The translations under genes were made by a program, and so were the position numbers. Source: Candidatus Eiseniibacteriota bacterium (GTDB lineage Bacteria; Eisenbacteria; RBG-16-71-46). From it: DNA of 9,039 bases. Under the pieces are notes generated by a model that saw only the letters and a list, made by a program, of their open reading frames with translations, was not told the DNA's origin and made no database searches. The stretch is from positions 1 to 9,039 of the forward strand of contig CAIXRL010000664.1 in assembly GCA_903921835.1 (NCBI GenBank). The letters run 5' to 3'. Below are positions 1 to 6,977 of the stretch, one piece after another. How positions within the stretch are numbered: position 1 is the stretch's first letter; every line of letters begins with the position of its first letter.

Positions 1-426
1 CGCCCGCTCACGTCCGAGCCGCGACTGCTCCTTCTGCGCCAGCTTCTCCATCGTTCCGTCCGCCACCATCGCATCCAGCTCCTTGAGGCGCTTGATGCTC
101 GTGCGGAGGGTCTTGAAGTTGGTCAGCATGCCGCCGAGCCAGCGCTCGGTGACGTGGTACTGACCCGCGCGCGTCGCGTCCTCGGCGACGATGCCCTTCG
201 CCTGCTTCTTCGTACCCACGAACAGCACGTGCCCGCCCGTGCGCACCACCTTGTGGATCACGGCGCGCGCTTCCTGGATGCACTTGAGGGTCTTCTGCAG
301 GTCGATGATGTAGATGCCGTTCCGCTCCATGAAGATGAACTTCTTCATGTGCGGATTCCAACGGCGAGTCTGATGCCCGAAGTGGACGCCCGCTTCGAGC
401 AGGTCCTTCATGGTGACTTCGGCCAC
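1..426 (-). CDS. rpsB: 30S ribosomal protein S2, N-terminal 142 residues (cut by window edge)
   Basis: S2 is a structural protein of the small ribosomal subunit and helps bind S1 near the mRNA exit. The reading frame is open from 426 to the window edge and begins VAEVTMKDLLEAGVHFGHQT, followed by RRWNPHM, RNGIYIIDLQKT, FVGTKKQA and ERWLGGMLTNF; these are hallmark S2 segments in the right order. The GTG at 426 is chosen because a near-perfect GAGGAGGT sits five bases upstream and because S2 proteins commonly start MAEVTMK or similar; an in-frame ATG at 411 is the alternative. About 100 or more C-terminal residues lie outside the window. It follows rplM and rpsI on the same strand with a 124-bp gap, so it may be co-transcribed with them or have its own leader. 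tsf would be expected next, but cannot be seen. Confidence 0.97.
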   Translation of the reverse strand, partial: MAEVTMKDLLEAGVHFGHQTRRWNPHMKKFIFMERNGIYIIDLQKTLKCIQEARAVIHKVVRTGGHVLFVGTKKQAKGIVAEDATRAGQYHVTERWLGGMLTNFKTLRTSIKRLKELDAMVADGTMEKLAQKEQSRLGRERA

Positions 427-550
427 GTGGTACCTCCTCTGGGGTTCTGCCGCCGCCCCGCTGCTGTTTCCGCGCCTCCCGCGCGGCACTGTGGCCGCCG
501 CAGGACCCCGGCGCGTTCGTCGGGGCGTGTGGGATGTGTGAGCCTGGAGA
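427..550 (-). other. rpsI-rpsB spacer / possible rpsB leader
   Basis: This 124-bp gap holds no gene. Read on the minus strand it can form two simple hairpins: CCCCG/CGGGG (506-510 with 521-525, 10-base loop) and CCGCGC/GCGCGG (470-475 with 481-486, 5-base loop). Neither is followed by a T-run, so they do not look like intrinsic terminators. S2 mRNA leaders are autoregulatory in several bacteria, and a structured leader here would fit. The short stems could also be chance in GC-rich DNA. Confidence 0.3.
432..439 (-). promoter_or_regulatory. Strong Shine-Dalgarno of rpsB
   Basis: On the minus strand GAGGAGGT lies five bases before the GTG at 426. This fixes GTG rather than the in-frame ATG at 411 as the S2 start. 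Confidence 0.85.
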
Positions 551-949
551 TCAGCGCTTGCTGAACTGGAACCGCTTGCGGGCACCCGGCTGGCCGTACT
601 TCTTGCGTTCCTTCATGCGCGAGTCGCGCGTGAGGAGGCCTTCGCGGCCGAGCAGCGCCTTGAGCGTCTCGTCGTGCCGCAGGAGCGCACGCGCGATTCC
701 CATGCGGATCGCGCCCGCCTGGCCGGTGAGACCGCCGCCCATCACGCGCGCGATGACGTCGAACTTCTCGGTCAGAGCGGTCAGCACGAGCGGGTGCAGC
801 GCGATCTTGACCAGCGACTCGCGCTTGAGATAGTCGGCAATCGCGCGGTCGTTGACCGTCACGTTGCCCGTGCCCGGAAGCAGGCGCACGCGGGCGACCG
901 CCTCCTTGCGCCGACCCGTCAGGGGCTTGATCGTTGTTACGGTAGCCAT
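551..949 (-). CDS. rpsI: 30S ribosomal protein S9
   Basis: S9 belongs to the small-subunit head; its basic C-terminal tail reaches the P-site tRNA. The 132-residue product has the normal length for the family. It shows TGRRKEAVARV at residues 11-21, the glycine-rich GGGLTGQAGAIRMGIARAL in the middle, and the RDSRMKERKKYG segment followed by the classic basic end ARKRFQFSKR. The ATG at 949 is preceded by an AGGGGA-type ribosome site and lies 11 bp after the rplM stop, the usual L13-S9 pairing. The stop is TGA. Confidence 0.98.
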   Translation of the reverse strand: MATVTTIKPLTGRRKEAVARVRLLPGTGNVTVNDRAIADYLKRESLVKIALHPLVLTALTEKFDVIARVMGGGLTGQAGAIRMGIARALLRHDETLKALLGREGLLTRDSRMKERKKYGQPGARKRFQFSKR

Positions 950-960
950 GCGGTCCCCTT

Positions 961-1395
961 TCAGGCCTCAATGTTCCAGGTTTCAGGCTGCTGGGCCTCG
1001 TGCGGATGCTCCGTTCCCGCGTACACCTTCAGCTTGCGGAACATGGCATCGCCGAGACGGTTCTTGGGCATCATGCCGCGGACGGCCTTCATCACGACGC
1101 GCTCCGGGTGCTTCTCGAGCACCTCGGCGATCTTGGTGTGCGTCGCGCCGCCCGGATACAAGGTGTGGTGGAAGTACGTCTTCTTCTCCGGCTTGGTGCC
1201 GGTCAGCCGAACCTTCGCCGCGTTCAGCACGATGACGTGGTCACCGGTGTCCATGTGCGGCGTGTACATCGGCTTGTGCTTGCCCTTGAGAACCGATGCG
1301 ACCTGCGCGGCGAGACGTCCAAGGGTCTTCCCCTCGGCGTCCACGACGAGCCAGCGTCGCTGGATGTCGGTCTCTCGGGCGGAATAGGTCTTCAT
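961..1395 (-). CDS. rplM: 50S ribosomal protein L13
   Basis: L13 is an early-assembly protein of the large subunit. The 144-residue product begins MKTYSARETDIQRRWLVVDA and contains GKTLGRLA, the GDHVIVLNA strand, LTGTKPEKKTYFHH, the RGMMPKNRLG version of the usual VrGMLPknrlG signature, and LKVYAGTEHPHEAQ near the end. An upstream extension of the frame to 1512 exists, but it matches no L13 N-terminus. A GGAGG four bases before the ATG at 1395 supports that start. rpsI follows after 11 bp. A promoter about 110 bp upstream indicates a 5' leader of roughly 100 nt. Confidence 0.98.
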   Translation of the reverse strand: MKTYSARETDIQRRWLVVDAEGKTLGRLAAQVASVLKGKHKPMYTPHMDTGDHVIVLNAAKVRLTGTKPEKKTYFHHTLYPGGATHTKIAEVLEKHPERVVMKAVRGMMPKNRLGDAMFRKLKVYAGTEHPHEAQQPETWNIEA

Positions 1396-1399
1396 CCTG

Positions 1400-1405
1400 C
1401 CTCCA
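1400..1405 (-). promoter_or_regulatory. Shine-Dalgarno of rplM
   Basis: TGGAGG on the minus strand, four bases before the ATG at 1395. It decides between this start and an upstream in-frame ATG at 1512. Confidence 0.75.
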
Positions 1406-1504
1406 GTGGATACTCGATGCGGCCATGCTCCGACCCGGCCGCGCGCCCACAGAGCCCGCGCCGAGCGTTCCGCATGCCCCCCAGACGTTGGGAAAGCGCT
1501 GGAA

Positions 1505-1532
1505 ACTATCATTCCGGCATGAATTATGTCAA
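1505..1532 (-). promoter_or_regulatory. Sigma-70-type promoter for rplM-rpsI(-rpsB)
   Basis: On the minus strand a perfect TTGACA (1532-1527) is followed after 16 bp by GATAGT (1510-1505), which matches TATAAT at four of six positions. The spacer is unusually AT-rich for this window. Transcription would start near 1498, giving a leader of about 100 nt before rplM. It lies between maf and rplM, exactly where a separate ribosomal-protein transcript would need to begin. The motif is seen directly; activity is inferred. Confidence 0.7.
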
Positions 1533-1620
1533 GACGTCGGCGGCTTCACGTCGGGGCCACTGCGGCTTCCCCGGCAGCGCGACGCCCCCCCCCCGGGCCG
1601 GCGCTGCCCGGCAGCACGGG

Positions 1621-2208
1621 CTACTCGAACTCGGCCAGCAGCAGCTTGAGCCGCGCGAGCGGCAGCCCCACCACGGTCGTGTAGTCGCCCTCGATGCGCT
1701 TCACGAACTGGCCCGCCAGCCCCTGGATTCCGTACGCCCCCGCCTTGTCGAGCGACTCGCCCGAGCGCACGTAGGCGGAAATATCCGCCTCGGTGAGCCG
1801 CGCGACGTGGACCACCGTACACTCGGCGCCGGTACGCTGCTCGTCGTCGCGCACCACGGCGACCCCGGTCCAGACCTCGTGACGGCGGCCGTGCAACCGC
1901 TCGATCATCGCGCGCGCCTCGGTCCCGTTCGCGGGCTTGCCGAGTCGCCGGCCGCGCAGCACCACGACCGTGTCCGCACCGATGACGACCGCGCCCCGGC
2001 GGCGCGCCGCGATGCGCCGGGCCTTCTCGAGCGCCAGCGCGCGCACCCCGTGCCGCGGCTCGGCGCGGCCGGGCCAGGCGCGATCCGGCCCCGGGTCGAC
2101 CACCGTGAACACCGCGCCGGCCTGGCGCAGCAGCGCGACCCGGCGTGGAGACGCCGATGCCAGCACCAGCGGCGACTTGCCGCGCCAGAGCAGTCCCGCG
2201 TCCCTCAT
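1621..2208 (-). CDS. maf: Maf-family nucleoside triphosphate pyrophosphatase
   Basis: Maf proteins hydrolyse non-canonical or excess nucleoside triphosphates to monophosphates in the cytoplasm. The 195-residue product has the family motifs in order: SASPRR at 18-23, GADTVV at 77-82, KP at 91-92, KAGAYGIQG at 155-163 and GDYTTVVGLP at 174-183. The AYGIQG form resembles the YhdE-like dTTP/UTP pyrophosphatase subgroup, but substrate assignment is inference. The ATG overlaps the dtd stop codon (ATGA), so translation is probably coupled. The gene ends with TAG at the natural C-terminus of the family, which shows that TAG works as a stop in this genome. Confidence 0.95.
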   Translation of the reverse strand: MRDAGLLWRGKSPLVLASASPRRVALLRQAGAVFTVVDPGPDRAWPGRAEPRHGVRALALEKARRIAARRRGAVVIGADTVVVLRGRRLGKPANGTEARAMIERLHGRRHEVWTGVAVVRDDEQRTGAECTVVHVARLTEADISAYVRSGESLDKAGAYGIQGLAGQFVKRIEGDYTTVVGLPLARLKLLLAEFE

Positions 2209-2666
2209 GCGCCCGCGCCCCCCGCCGGCGGCGTCTCGATCATCAGCGTCACCGGACCGTCGTTGAGCAGTTCGACCTGCATGTGCGTGCGAAAGACGCC
2301 GCGCTCCACGCGCACGCCGTGTCCCGCCAGCTCGGCGCAGAAGCTCTCGAAGAGCGGCTCGGCGACCTCCGGCCGCGCGGCCGCGGTCAAGTCCGGGCGC
2401 CGACCGTTCCGCGCGTCGGCATAGAGCGTGAACTGCGGGACGACCAGCACCGCTCCCCCCGACTCGCGTACGTCGCGATTCATCCTGCCCGCTTCGTCCG
2501 CGAACACCCGCAGGCCCGCGATGCGGCCCGCGAGCCAGCGCGTCTCGGCGGCGCCGTCGCCGTGGGTCGCGCCGAGCAGCACGAGCAATCCGCCCGCGAT
2601 CGCGCCGCGCTCGTCGCCGTCCACGCGCACGCTGGCCCGCCCGACCCGCTGCACGAGCGCCCTCAC
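2205..2666 (-). CDS. dtd: D-aminoacyl-tRNA deacylase
   Basis: DTD hydrolyses D-aminoacyl-tRNA (and mischarged Gly-tRNA-Ala) and so keeps D-amino acids out of protein synthesis. The 153-residue product has the usual length. It begins VRALVQRVGRASVRVDG, has the core PQFTLYAD with GRRPDLTAAA (about 77-98), and the cross-subunit Gly-cisPro motif NDGPVT near the C-terminus. The GTG start at 2666 overlaps the rel stop (GTGA); the much longer upstream open frame is only the shadow of rel. One oddity: residue 77 is Pro where most family members, including the E. coli enzyme, have Ser in SQFT; Thr80 is kept. It ends by overlapping maf. Confidence 0.95.
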   Translation of the reverse strand: MRALVQRVGRASVRVDGDERGAIAGGLLVLLGATHGDGAAETRWLAGRIAGLRVFADEAGRMNRDVRESGGAVLVVPQFTLYADARNGRRPDLTAAARPEVAEPLFESFCAELAGHGVRVERGVFRTHMQVELLNDGPVTLMIETPPAGGAGA

Positions 2667-4096
2667 ACGTCCGCGCTTCCGCGGCCGCCGGGGCGGCCGA
2701 TGTTCCGGTGTCGGCGCTCCACGCGCTGCACGCCCTGGACCCTGCGGATCGCCGTGATCACCTCGTGCAGCTTGGCAAGGTGCGGCACCTCGACCACGAA
2801 CACGCCCCGCAGCACGCCATCCTCGGCCTGCAGGCCGGCGGTGCGGATGTTGACGCTGGCGGCGGTGATGGTCTTCGCGATGTCGGCGAGCATGGCCGCG
2901 CGGTCCTTGCCCGTCACCACGAGCCGCACCGGAAACGTGTCCCCGGCACGCGCGTCCCACTCCACGGCCACGCGCCGCTCGGGCGCGATGCGCGACTCGA
3001 ACGTGTTCGGGCAGTCCTGCCGGTGCAGCGACACACCCCGCCCGATCGTCACGAGGCCGACGACCGGATCGCCCGGCACGGGCTGGCAGCAGCGCGCGTA
3101 CGTCACCATCACGTTGTCGATGCCCTGGATGCGCACGCCGCCCGCGGGCTTCGTGCGCCCCAGCCCCAGCGCCTCCAGCGGGCCGCGCGCGAGCCTCTCG
3201 GCGAGCCCCTCCTTCGGCGGCGCCAGCTTGCGCGTCACGACCGTGAGGGAGATCTGCCCCTCGCCGATGCGGGCATAGAGCGTGTCCACGTCCTCGCAGC
3301 CCTGCTCGGTCGCGATCTCCGCGAGCGGGGCGTCCTCGAGCTTGAGACGCGAGCGCCGCAGCTCGCGCTCGAGCATCTCGCGACCGAGCGCGACGCTGTC
3401 CTCGAGCCGCTGCAGCCGGAGCCAGTGCCGGATCTTGCCGCGGGCGTTCGCGGTTCGCGCGATCTTGAGCCAGTCGTCGTGCGGCCGCGCGCTGGACGAG
3501 GTGACGATCTCCACCGTGTCGCCGTTGCGCAGCTCGTAGCGCAGCGGCACGAGCTCGCCGTTCACCCGCGCACCGACCGTCTTCTGGCCGACCTCGGTGT
3601 GAATGAGGAACGCGAAGTCCAGCGGCGTCGCGCCCTTCGGCAGCCGCTTGAGCTGGCGCCGCGGCGTGTAGACGAACACCTCCTCCTGATGCAGCGACGT
3701 GCGGAGGAAATCCATGTACTCGACGTTGTCCGTCTCGCGCTGCCAGCCGACGATCTGCGTCACGAAGCCGCCCAGCCTCGCGTCGAGCTCCTCGTCGACG
3801 CGCCCGCCCTGCTTGTAGACGTAGTGCGCCGCCACCCCCGTCTCTGCGGTGCGGTGCATGTCCCACGTGCGGATCTGGACCTCGACGAGCTCGTTGTCGT
3901 CGGTGAGCACCGTGGTGTGCAGCGACTGGTACATGTTGCTCTTGGGAGTCGCGATGTAGTCCTTGAAGCGCTCCGCCACCGGCGAGAACAGGTCGTGAAC
4001 CACGCCGAGCGCGCGATAGCAGTCGTTGCGCGTGTGCGTGACGATGCGGATGCCGAAAAGGTCGTGGACATCGCCGAGCGCGCGTCCGGACTTCAT
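2663..4096 (-). CDS. C-terminal part of Rel after the amber codon: synthetase, TGS, zinc-finger/CC and ACT regions
   Basis: The frame is open from just after the stop at 4121; the first ATG is at 4096 and would give 477 residues. Visible are DLFGIRIV, RFKDYIATPKSNMYQSLHTT and EVQIRTWDMHRTAE (synthetase), FVYTPR through NGDTVEIVT (TGS, full-length residues about 395-456), a YARCCQPVPGD zinc-finger/CC motif (Cys592-Cys593 in full-length count), and a C-terminal ACT domain (about 631-718). There is no Shine-Dalgarno before the ATG at 4096, and a product from there would lack the ATP-contacting GRPKH segment. Independent expression of an active enzyme is therefore unlikely. The TGA stop overlaps the dtd GTG. 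Confidence 0.75.
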   Translation of the reverse strand: MKSGRALGDVHDLFGIRIVTHTRNDCYRALGVVHDLFSPVAERFKDYIATPKSNMYQSLHTTVLTDDNELVEVQIRTWDMHRTAETGVAAHYVYKQGGRVDEELDARLGGFVTQIVGWQRETDNVEYMDFLRTSLHQEEVFVYTPRRQLKRLPKGATPLDFAFLIHTEVGQKTVGARVNGELVPLRYELRNGDTVEIVTSSSARPHDDWLKIARTANARGKIRHWLRLQRLEDSVALGREMLERELRRSRLKLEDAPLAEIATEQGCEDVDTLYARIGEGQISLTVVTRKLAPPKEGLAERLARGPLEALGLGRTKPAGGVRIQGIDNVMVTYARCCQPVPGDPVVGLVTIGRGVSLHRQDCPNTFESRIAPERRVAVEWDARAGDTFPVRLVVTGKDRAAMLADIAKTITAASVNIRTAGLQAEDGVLRGVFVVEVPHLAKLHEVITAIRRVQGVQRVERRHRNIGRPGGRGSADV

Positions 4097-4120
4097 CTTG
4101 TTGTAGATCGAATAGAAGTG

Positions 4121-4864
4121 CTACGGCCGGCCGTTGACCTCGGCCTTGAGGCCCGCGGCCTTCAGCGACTCGCGCAGCTGGTTCATGACCCTGGCGAGGA
4201 AGGCCTCGCGCTCGCGCCGCTTGGCCTGGATGCTGCTCGCGAGTTCCTGGTACGCCTCGGGGTTGAGCACCTTCAGGCTCAGGTCCTCGAGTTCACGCTT
4301 GATGCTGGCCATTCCGAGTCGGTGCGCCAGCGGCGCGTAGATCTCGCGCGTCTCCGTGGCGATGCGCTGGACCTTGTCGGGCCGCAGGTACTCGATCGTG
4401 CGCATGTTGTGCAGCCGGTCGGCGAGCTTGATGAAGATGACGCGCAGGTCCCTGGACATCGACAGCAGCATCTTGCGGAAGTTCTCCGCCTGCGCCGCCT
4501 CGGCGCTGTCGAAGTGCATCGCGGAGAGCTTGGTCACGCCCTCGACCAGCGACGCGACCTCCCTGCCCCAGTGCTTCTCGACCTCGGCCGTGGTCACCGG
4601 CGTGTCCTCGACCACGTCGTGCAGCAGCGCGGCGCACGCGAGCGTCGTGTCCATGCGCGCATCGAGCAGGTCGAGCAGGATGCGGCAGACCTCGACCGCG
4701 TGCGAGATGAACGGCTGGCCCGAGACGCGCTTCTGCGTGCCGTGCGCCGCGGCGGCGAAGTCGAAGCAGGCCCCGACGCGGTCGCGATCCACGCGCGCGG
4801 CGCGCTCCGCGCAGGCGCTCATCAGGGTGGCCCGCAGTTCGGGAAGGCTGGATCCGGCGGTCAT
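4121..4864 (-). CDS. N-terminal half of Rel: HD-type ppGpp 3'-pyrophosphohydrolase domain
   Basis: If the amber codon acts as a stop, this 247-residue protein is the product. It contains a complete-looking hydrolase domain: KRVSGQPFISH (first metal His at 55), LLHDVVED with the HD pair at 82-83, and KLADRLHNMRT around 147-156. The chain ends at GRP just inside the synthetase domain. The ATG at 4864 follows a G-rich GAGGGGG tract and lies 22 bp after the recJ stop. Isolated HD fragments of Rel enzymes are known to keep hydrolase activity, so the fragment could act like a small alarmone hydrolase; that is inference here. Confidence 0.8.
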   Translation of the reverse strand: MTAGSSLPELRATLMSACAERAARVDRDRVGACFDFAAAAHGTQKRVSGQPFISHAVEVCRILLDLLDARMDTTLACAALLHDVVEDTPVTTAEVEKHWGREVASLVEGVTKLSAMHFDSAEAAQAENFRKMLLSMSRDLRVIFIKLADRLHNMRTIEYLRPDKVQRIATETREIYAPLAHRLGMASIKRELEDLSLKVLNPEAYQELASSIQAKRREREAFLARVMNQLRESLKAAGLKAEVNGRP

Positions 4865-4886
4865 GGCCCCCCCCTCGTGCGTGGCC

Positions 4887-6650
4887 TCAGGCGATTCGCA
4901 AGGACTTGAGCTTGAGCTGTACGCGCACCTTCTGCTCCCACTCGTTCAGCGTTGGCGTAAAGACGAGGTCGGCGCGGCCGGCCGCGCGCAGGGCGCCGGC
5001 CTGCTCGCCCATGCCGAAACCGATCACCTCGAGCAAAGGGCCGGCCGTGCCCGCCACGTTGAAGCGCAGGTGCTGCTGCGGCCCGCGGCCCACCTGCGTC
5101 ACCTTGTCGATGCGCGCTCCGAGCATCTGGAACAGCGGCTCCGGATTCTCGAGCCCGTGCGGCGCCAGCCGCTCGAGCCATTGCACGAGATCCGCCGTGC
5201 ACTCCTCCGGCGTCAGTTCCGCGTCGATCTCAATCCGTGGCGCAAACCGGTCGGGTTTGCAACCTTGCCGCTCGAGTTCCCGGCGCACGAGCTTCTCGAA
5301 CCTCTCGCGGAGCGCGGGGAGGTTCGCGGGCCTGACGGCGAGCCCGGCCGCGAATGCGTGACCGCCATGCGACTCGAGGAGCTTGCTGCAGCCGCTCAGG
5401 AGTTCGGTCAGGTTGAGTCCCGGGAGACTGCGGCCGGAGCCGCGCCAGTATTCGATGTCGTCGCCGTTGTCCAGGGCGCCGGGCTCGTACCCCACGAGCA
5501 CTGCGGGCTTGCGATACTGCTCGACGAGGCGGGAGGCCACGATGCCGATCACACCGGGCTTCCAGTCCTTGGACCACAGGAGGATCGAACTGCAGTCCGG
5601 GTCGAGTTCCGACTCGACCATGCCGCGTGCCTGCTCGAGGGCCTTCGAATCCAGCGCGCGACGTATGTTGTTGTCCCCGTCGAGGCCTTCGGCGCAGGCA
5701 ATTGCCTCGCCCTCCTGCGCGGCCATCAGGAGCCGCAACCCCTGTTCCGCGTTCCCCACGCGCCCGGAAGCATTGATGCGCGGCGCCAGCATGAACGCCA
5801 CGTGCCCGCTCGTGATGCGCTTCTCCGAAAGCCGTGCCACGCGGATGAGCGCCCGCAGGCCAAGCCGGCTCCGGTCGTTGATCTGCTCCAGCCCGAAACG
5901 GGCGAGGATGCGGTTCTCGCCGACGAGCGGCACCACGTCGGCAATGGTGCCGAGCGCCACCACGTCGAGGTACTTCCTCGCGCGATCGATCTCCTCCCAC
6001 TCGCCCAGAAGTGCCTGCGCCAGCTTGAACGCAACCCCGACACCTGCGAGCGAGTTGAAGGGGTAGCTACAGCCGGGCTGCATCGGATTGATGATCGCGA
6101 CCGCGTCCGGGAGCTTCTCCTGCGCCGCGTGGTGGTCGGTAATGACGGTATCGATGCCCAGGCCCCGCCCGTGCGCCACGGCCTCATTGGCGGTGATGCC
6201 GCAGTCGACGGTCACCACCAGCGTGCAGCCGCGCCGGTGGGCCTCGTTCATCGCATCCTTCGAAAGCCCGTACCCGTCCGTCGCACGATTTGGAATGCGG
6301 TACTCCACCCGCGCTCCGAGTTCCTGGAGCACGCTGTAGAGCAGGAACGTGGACGTGATGCCGTCCACGTCGTAATCCCCGTGAATGAAGATGCCCTCGC
6401 CCTTTCCGACCGCGGCCAGTATGCGCGTCGCGCCGGCCTCGAGCCCGAGCATGTGCCGCGGGTCGTGGAGGTTCTCGAGGGCGGGTTCGAGAAACCGGCG
6501 GGCCTTCTCCTCGTTGTCCAGGCCGCGATTGACCAGGACGTGCGCCATCGGCAACGGCGCGTCGAGCGCGGCGGCGAGTTCCCGCGCCCGCTCTTCGGAA
6601 CGGCTCGGGTGGGTCACCCAGTTGGCGATCGGTGGGACGACGGAAGGCAT
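4887..6650 (-). CDS. recJ: Single-stranded-DNA-specific exonuclease RecJ
   Basis: RecJ is a 5'-to-3' single-strand DNA exonuclease used in recombination, base-excision and mismatch repair. The 587-residue product carries the DHH phosphoesterase motifs in order: HGDYDVDG (90-97), VDCG (148-151), DHH (172-174) and GTIAD (234-238). After them come APRINASGRVGNA, WKPGVIGIVASR (363-374), the DHHA1 signature GGHAFAAG (429-436), and a C-terminal OB-like region. All metal-binding motifs look intact, and the length fits the family. The ATG at 6650 is preferred over a TTG at 6722 in the same frame, because the extension is low-complexity and the TTG overlaps a candidate -35 box. No Shine-Dalgarno is present. 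The gene heads the recJ-rel-dtd-maf series. Confidence 0.96.
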   Translation of the reverse strand: MPSVVPPIANWVTHPSRSEERARELAAALDAPLPMAHVLVNRGLDNEEKARRFLEPALENLHDPRHMLGLEAGATRILAAVGKGEGIFIHGDYDVDGITSTFLLYSVLQELGARVEYRIPNRATDGYGLSKDAMNEAHRRGCTLVVTVDCGITANEAVAHGRGLGIDTVITDHHAAQEKLPDAVAIINPMQPGCSYPFNSLAGVGVAFKLAQALLGEWEEIDRARKYLDVVALGTIADVVPLVGENRILARFGLEQINDRSRLGLRALIRVARLSEKRITSGHVAFMLAPRINASGRVGNAEQGLRLLMAAQEGEAIACAEGLDGDNNIRRALDSKALEQARGMVESELDPDCSSILLWSKDWKPGVIGIVASRLVEQYRKPAVLVGYEPGALDNGDDIEYWRGSGRSLPGLNLTELLSGCSKLLESHGGHAFAAGLAVRPANLPALRERFEKLVRRELERQGCKPDRFAPRIEIDAELTPEECTADLVQWLERLAPHGLENPEPLFQMLGARIDKVTQVGRGPQQHLRFNVAGTAGPLLEVIGFGMGEQAGALRAAGRADLVFTPTLNEWEQKVRVQLKLKSLRIA

Positions 6651-6693
6651 GGAGGCACCCGGGATGGAGGAAGGTGGAGGAGGCGACGATGCC

Positions 6694-6722
6694 AATCTAG
6701 CCGCCACGATGGCGGGCGGCAA
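6694..6722 (-). promoter_or_regulatory. Candidate promoter for the recJ operon
   Basis: On the minus strand TTGCCG (6722-6717) and TAGATT (6699-6694) are separated by 17 bp; each matches the sigma-70 consensus at four of six positions. The start site would be near 6687, leaving a leader of about 37 nt before the ATG at 6650. The motif is weak on its own but well spaced and well placed. Confidence 0.4.
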
Positions 6723-6946
6723 GCCGCAAGGCCCGGCCTTGTCTCCGCTCCAAGGAGCGTGGCCGCGCGCGGCGGCGGCCCTTCAGCCGCGTACGCTCTT
6801 TCGCCGGCCCGGCGCGCGCGCGCCCGCGCAGCCGGCGGCGCCGGCGTCGCGGCTGTCCGCCACCCTCACGCCTCCTGCGCGCGGACAACCTCCGCTCGCA
6901 AGTCCCGGTGTCTTGGAGCCCTGGCCGCGGGACGCCGCGCCTGGAG

Positions 6947-6977
6947 CGGAGTCGTGGCTCCGCCGCGAACGACTCCG
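6947..6977. repeat. Perfect 9-bp inverted repeat
   Basis: CGGAGTCGT at 6947-6955 and its exact complement ACGACTCCG at 6969-6977 flank a 13-base loop. It is long enough to be unlikely by chance at a given place, but it has no T-run. It could be a protein-binding site, an RNA hairpin or a remnant of a repeated element. Confidence 0.5.

Larger units (their letters stand above)
2663..4864 (-). pseudogene. relA: Bifunctional (p)ppGpp synthetase/hydrolase Rel, interrupted by one in-frame amber codon
   Basis: The whole locus encodes a full-length long RelA/SpoT protein of 733 positions: HD hydrolase, synthetase, TGS, helical, zinc-finger/CC and ACT regions, in the standard order and without gaps. 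The single defect is TAG at 4123-4121 (codon 248). It sits where the conserved GRPKH segment of the synthetase needs Lys: GRP, stop, HFYSIY. Both sides are in the same frame, and an AAG-to-TAG change (one base) explains it fully. The synthetase carries RFKD at about 299-302, the RxKD form typical of bifunctional enzymes rather than the ExDD of monofunctional RelA. The gene is 22 bp after recJ and overlaps dtd. Either a real nonsense mutation or a base-call/assembly error could explain the stop; readthrough seems less likely. Listed as a broken gene because of the stop, although all else looks under normal selection. Confidence 0.85.

Noticed and set aside
1585..1594. Run of ten C just after the maf stop, as part of a terminator
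   Set aside because: No stem followed by a T-run in the maf direction; a simple homopolymer, which may be an error-prone spot but lies outside genes.
2205..3866. 553-residue minus-strand frame fusing an Arg/Ala-rich stretch to DTD
   Set aside because: The upstream part is rel read in the wrong frame; the GTG at 2666 gives a normal-length DTD.
4096..4123. Frameshift as the cause of the split rel gene
   Set aside because: The stop codon at 4121 and the downstream ATG at 4096 are in the same frame and the residues between (HFYSIYNK) match the family, so it is a point nonsense change, not an indel.
4121..4123. Genome-wide reassignment of UAG to an amino acid
   Set aside because: maf ends in TAG exactly at the family's normal C-terminus, which argues that TAG terminates here.
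2700..4909. Long plus-strand open frames opposite rel and recJ, the longest running 4356-7673
   Set aside because: They are His/Arg/Leu-rich or Arg/Ser-rich antisense shadows caused by high GC and codon bias of the minus-strand genes; only the last part of the long one (from 7131) encodes a plausible protein.
6689..6699. Plus-strand ATG after GGAGGAGG in front of recJ
   Set aside because: The frame is ATG CCA ATC TAG, only three codons; the purine run is the complement of the recJ leader.
6812..6823. 12-bp alternating GC tract as Z-DNA or a functional element
   Set aside because: Short, and expected now and then in DNA of this composition; nothing else supports a role.
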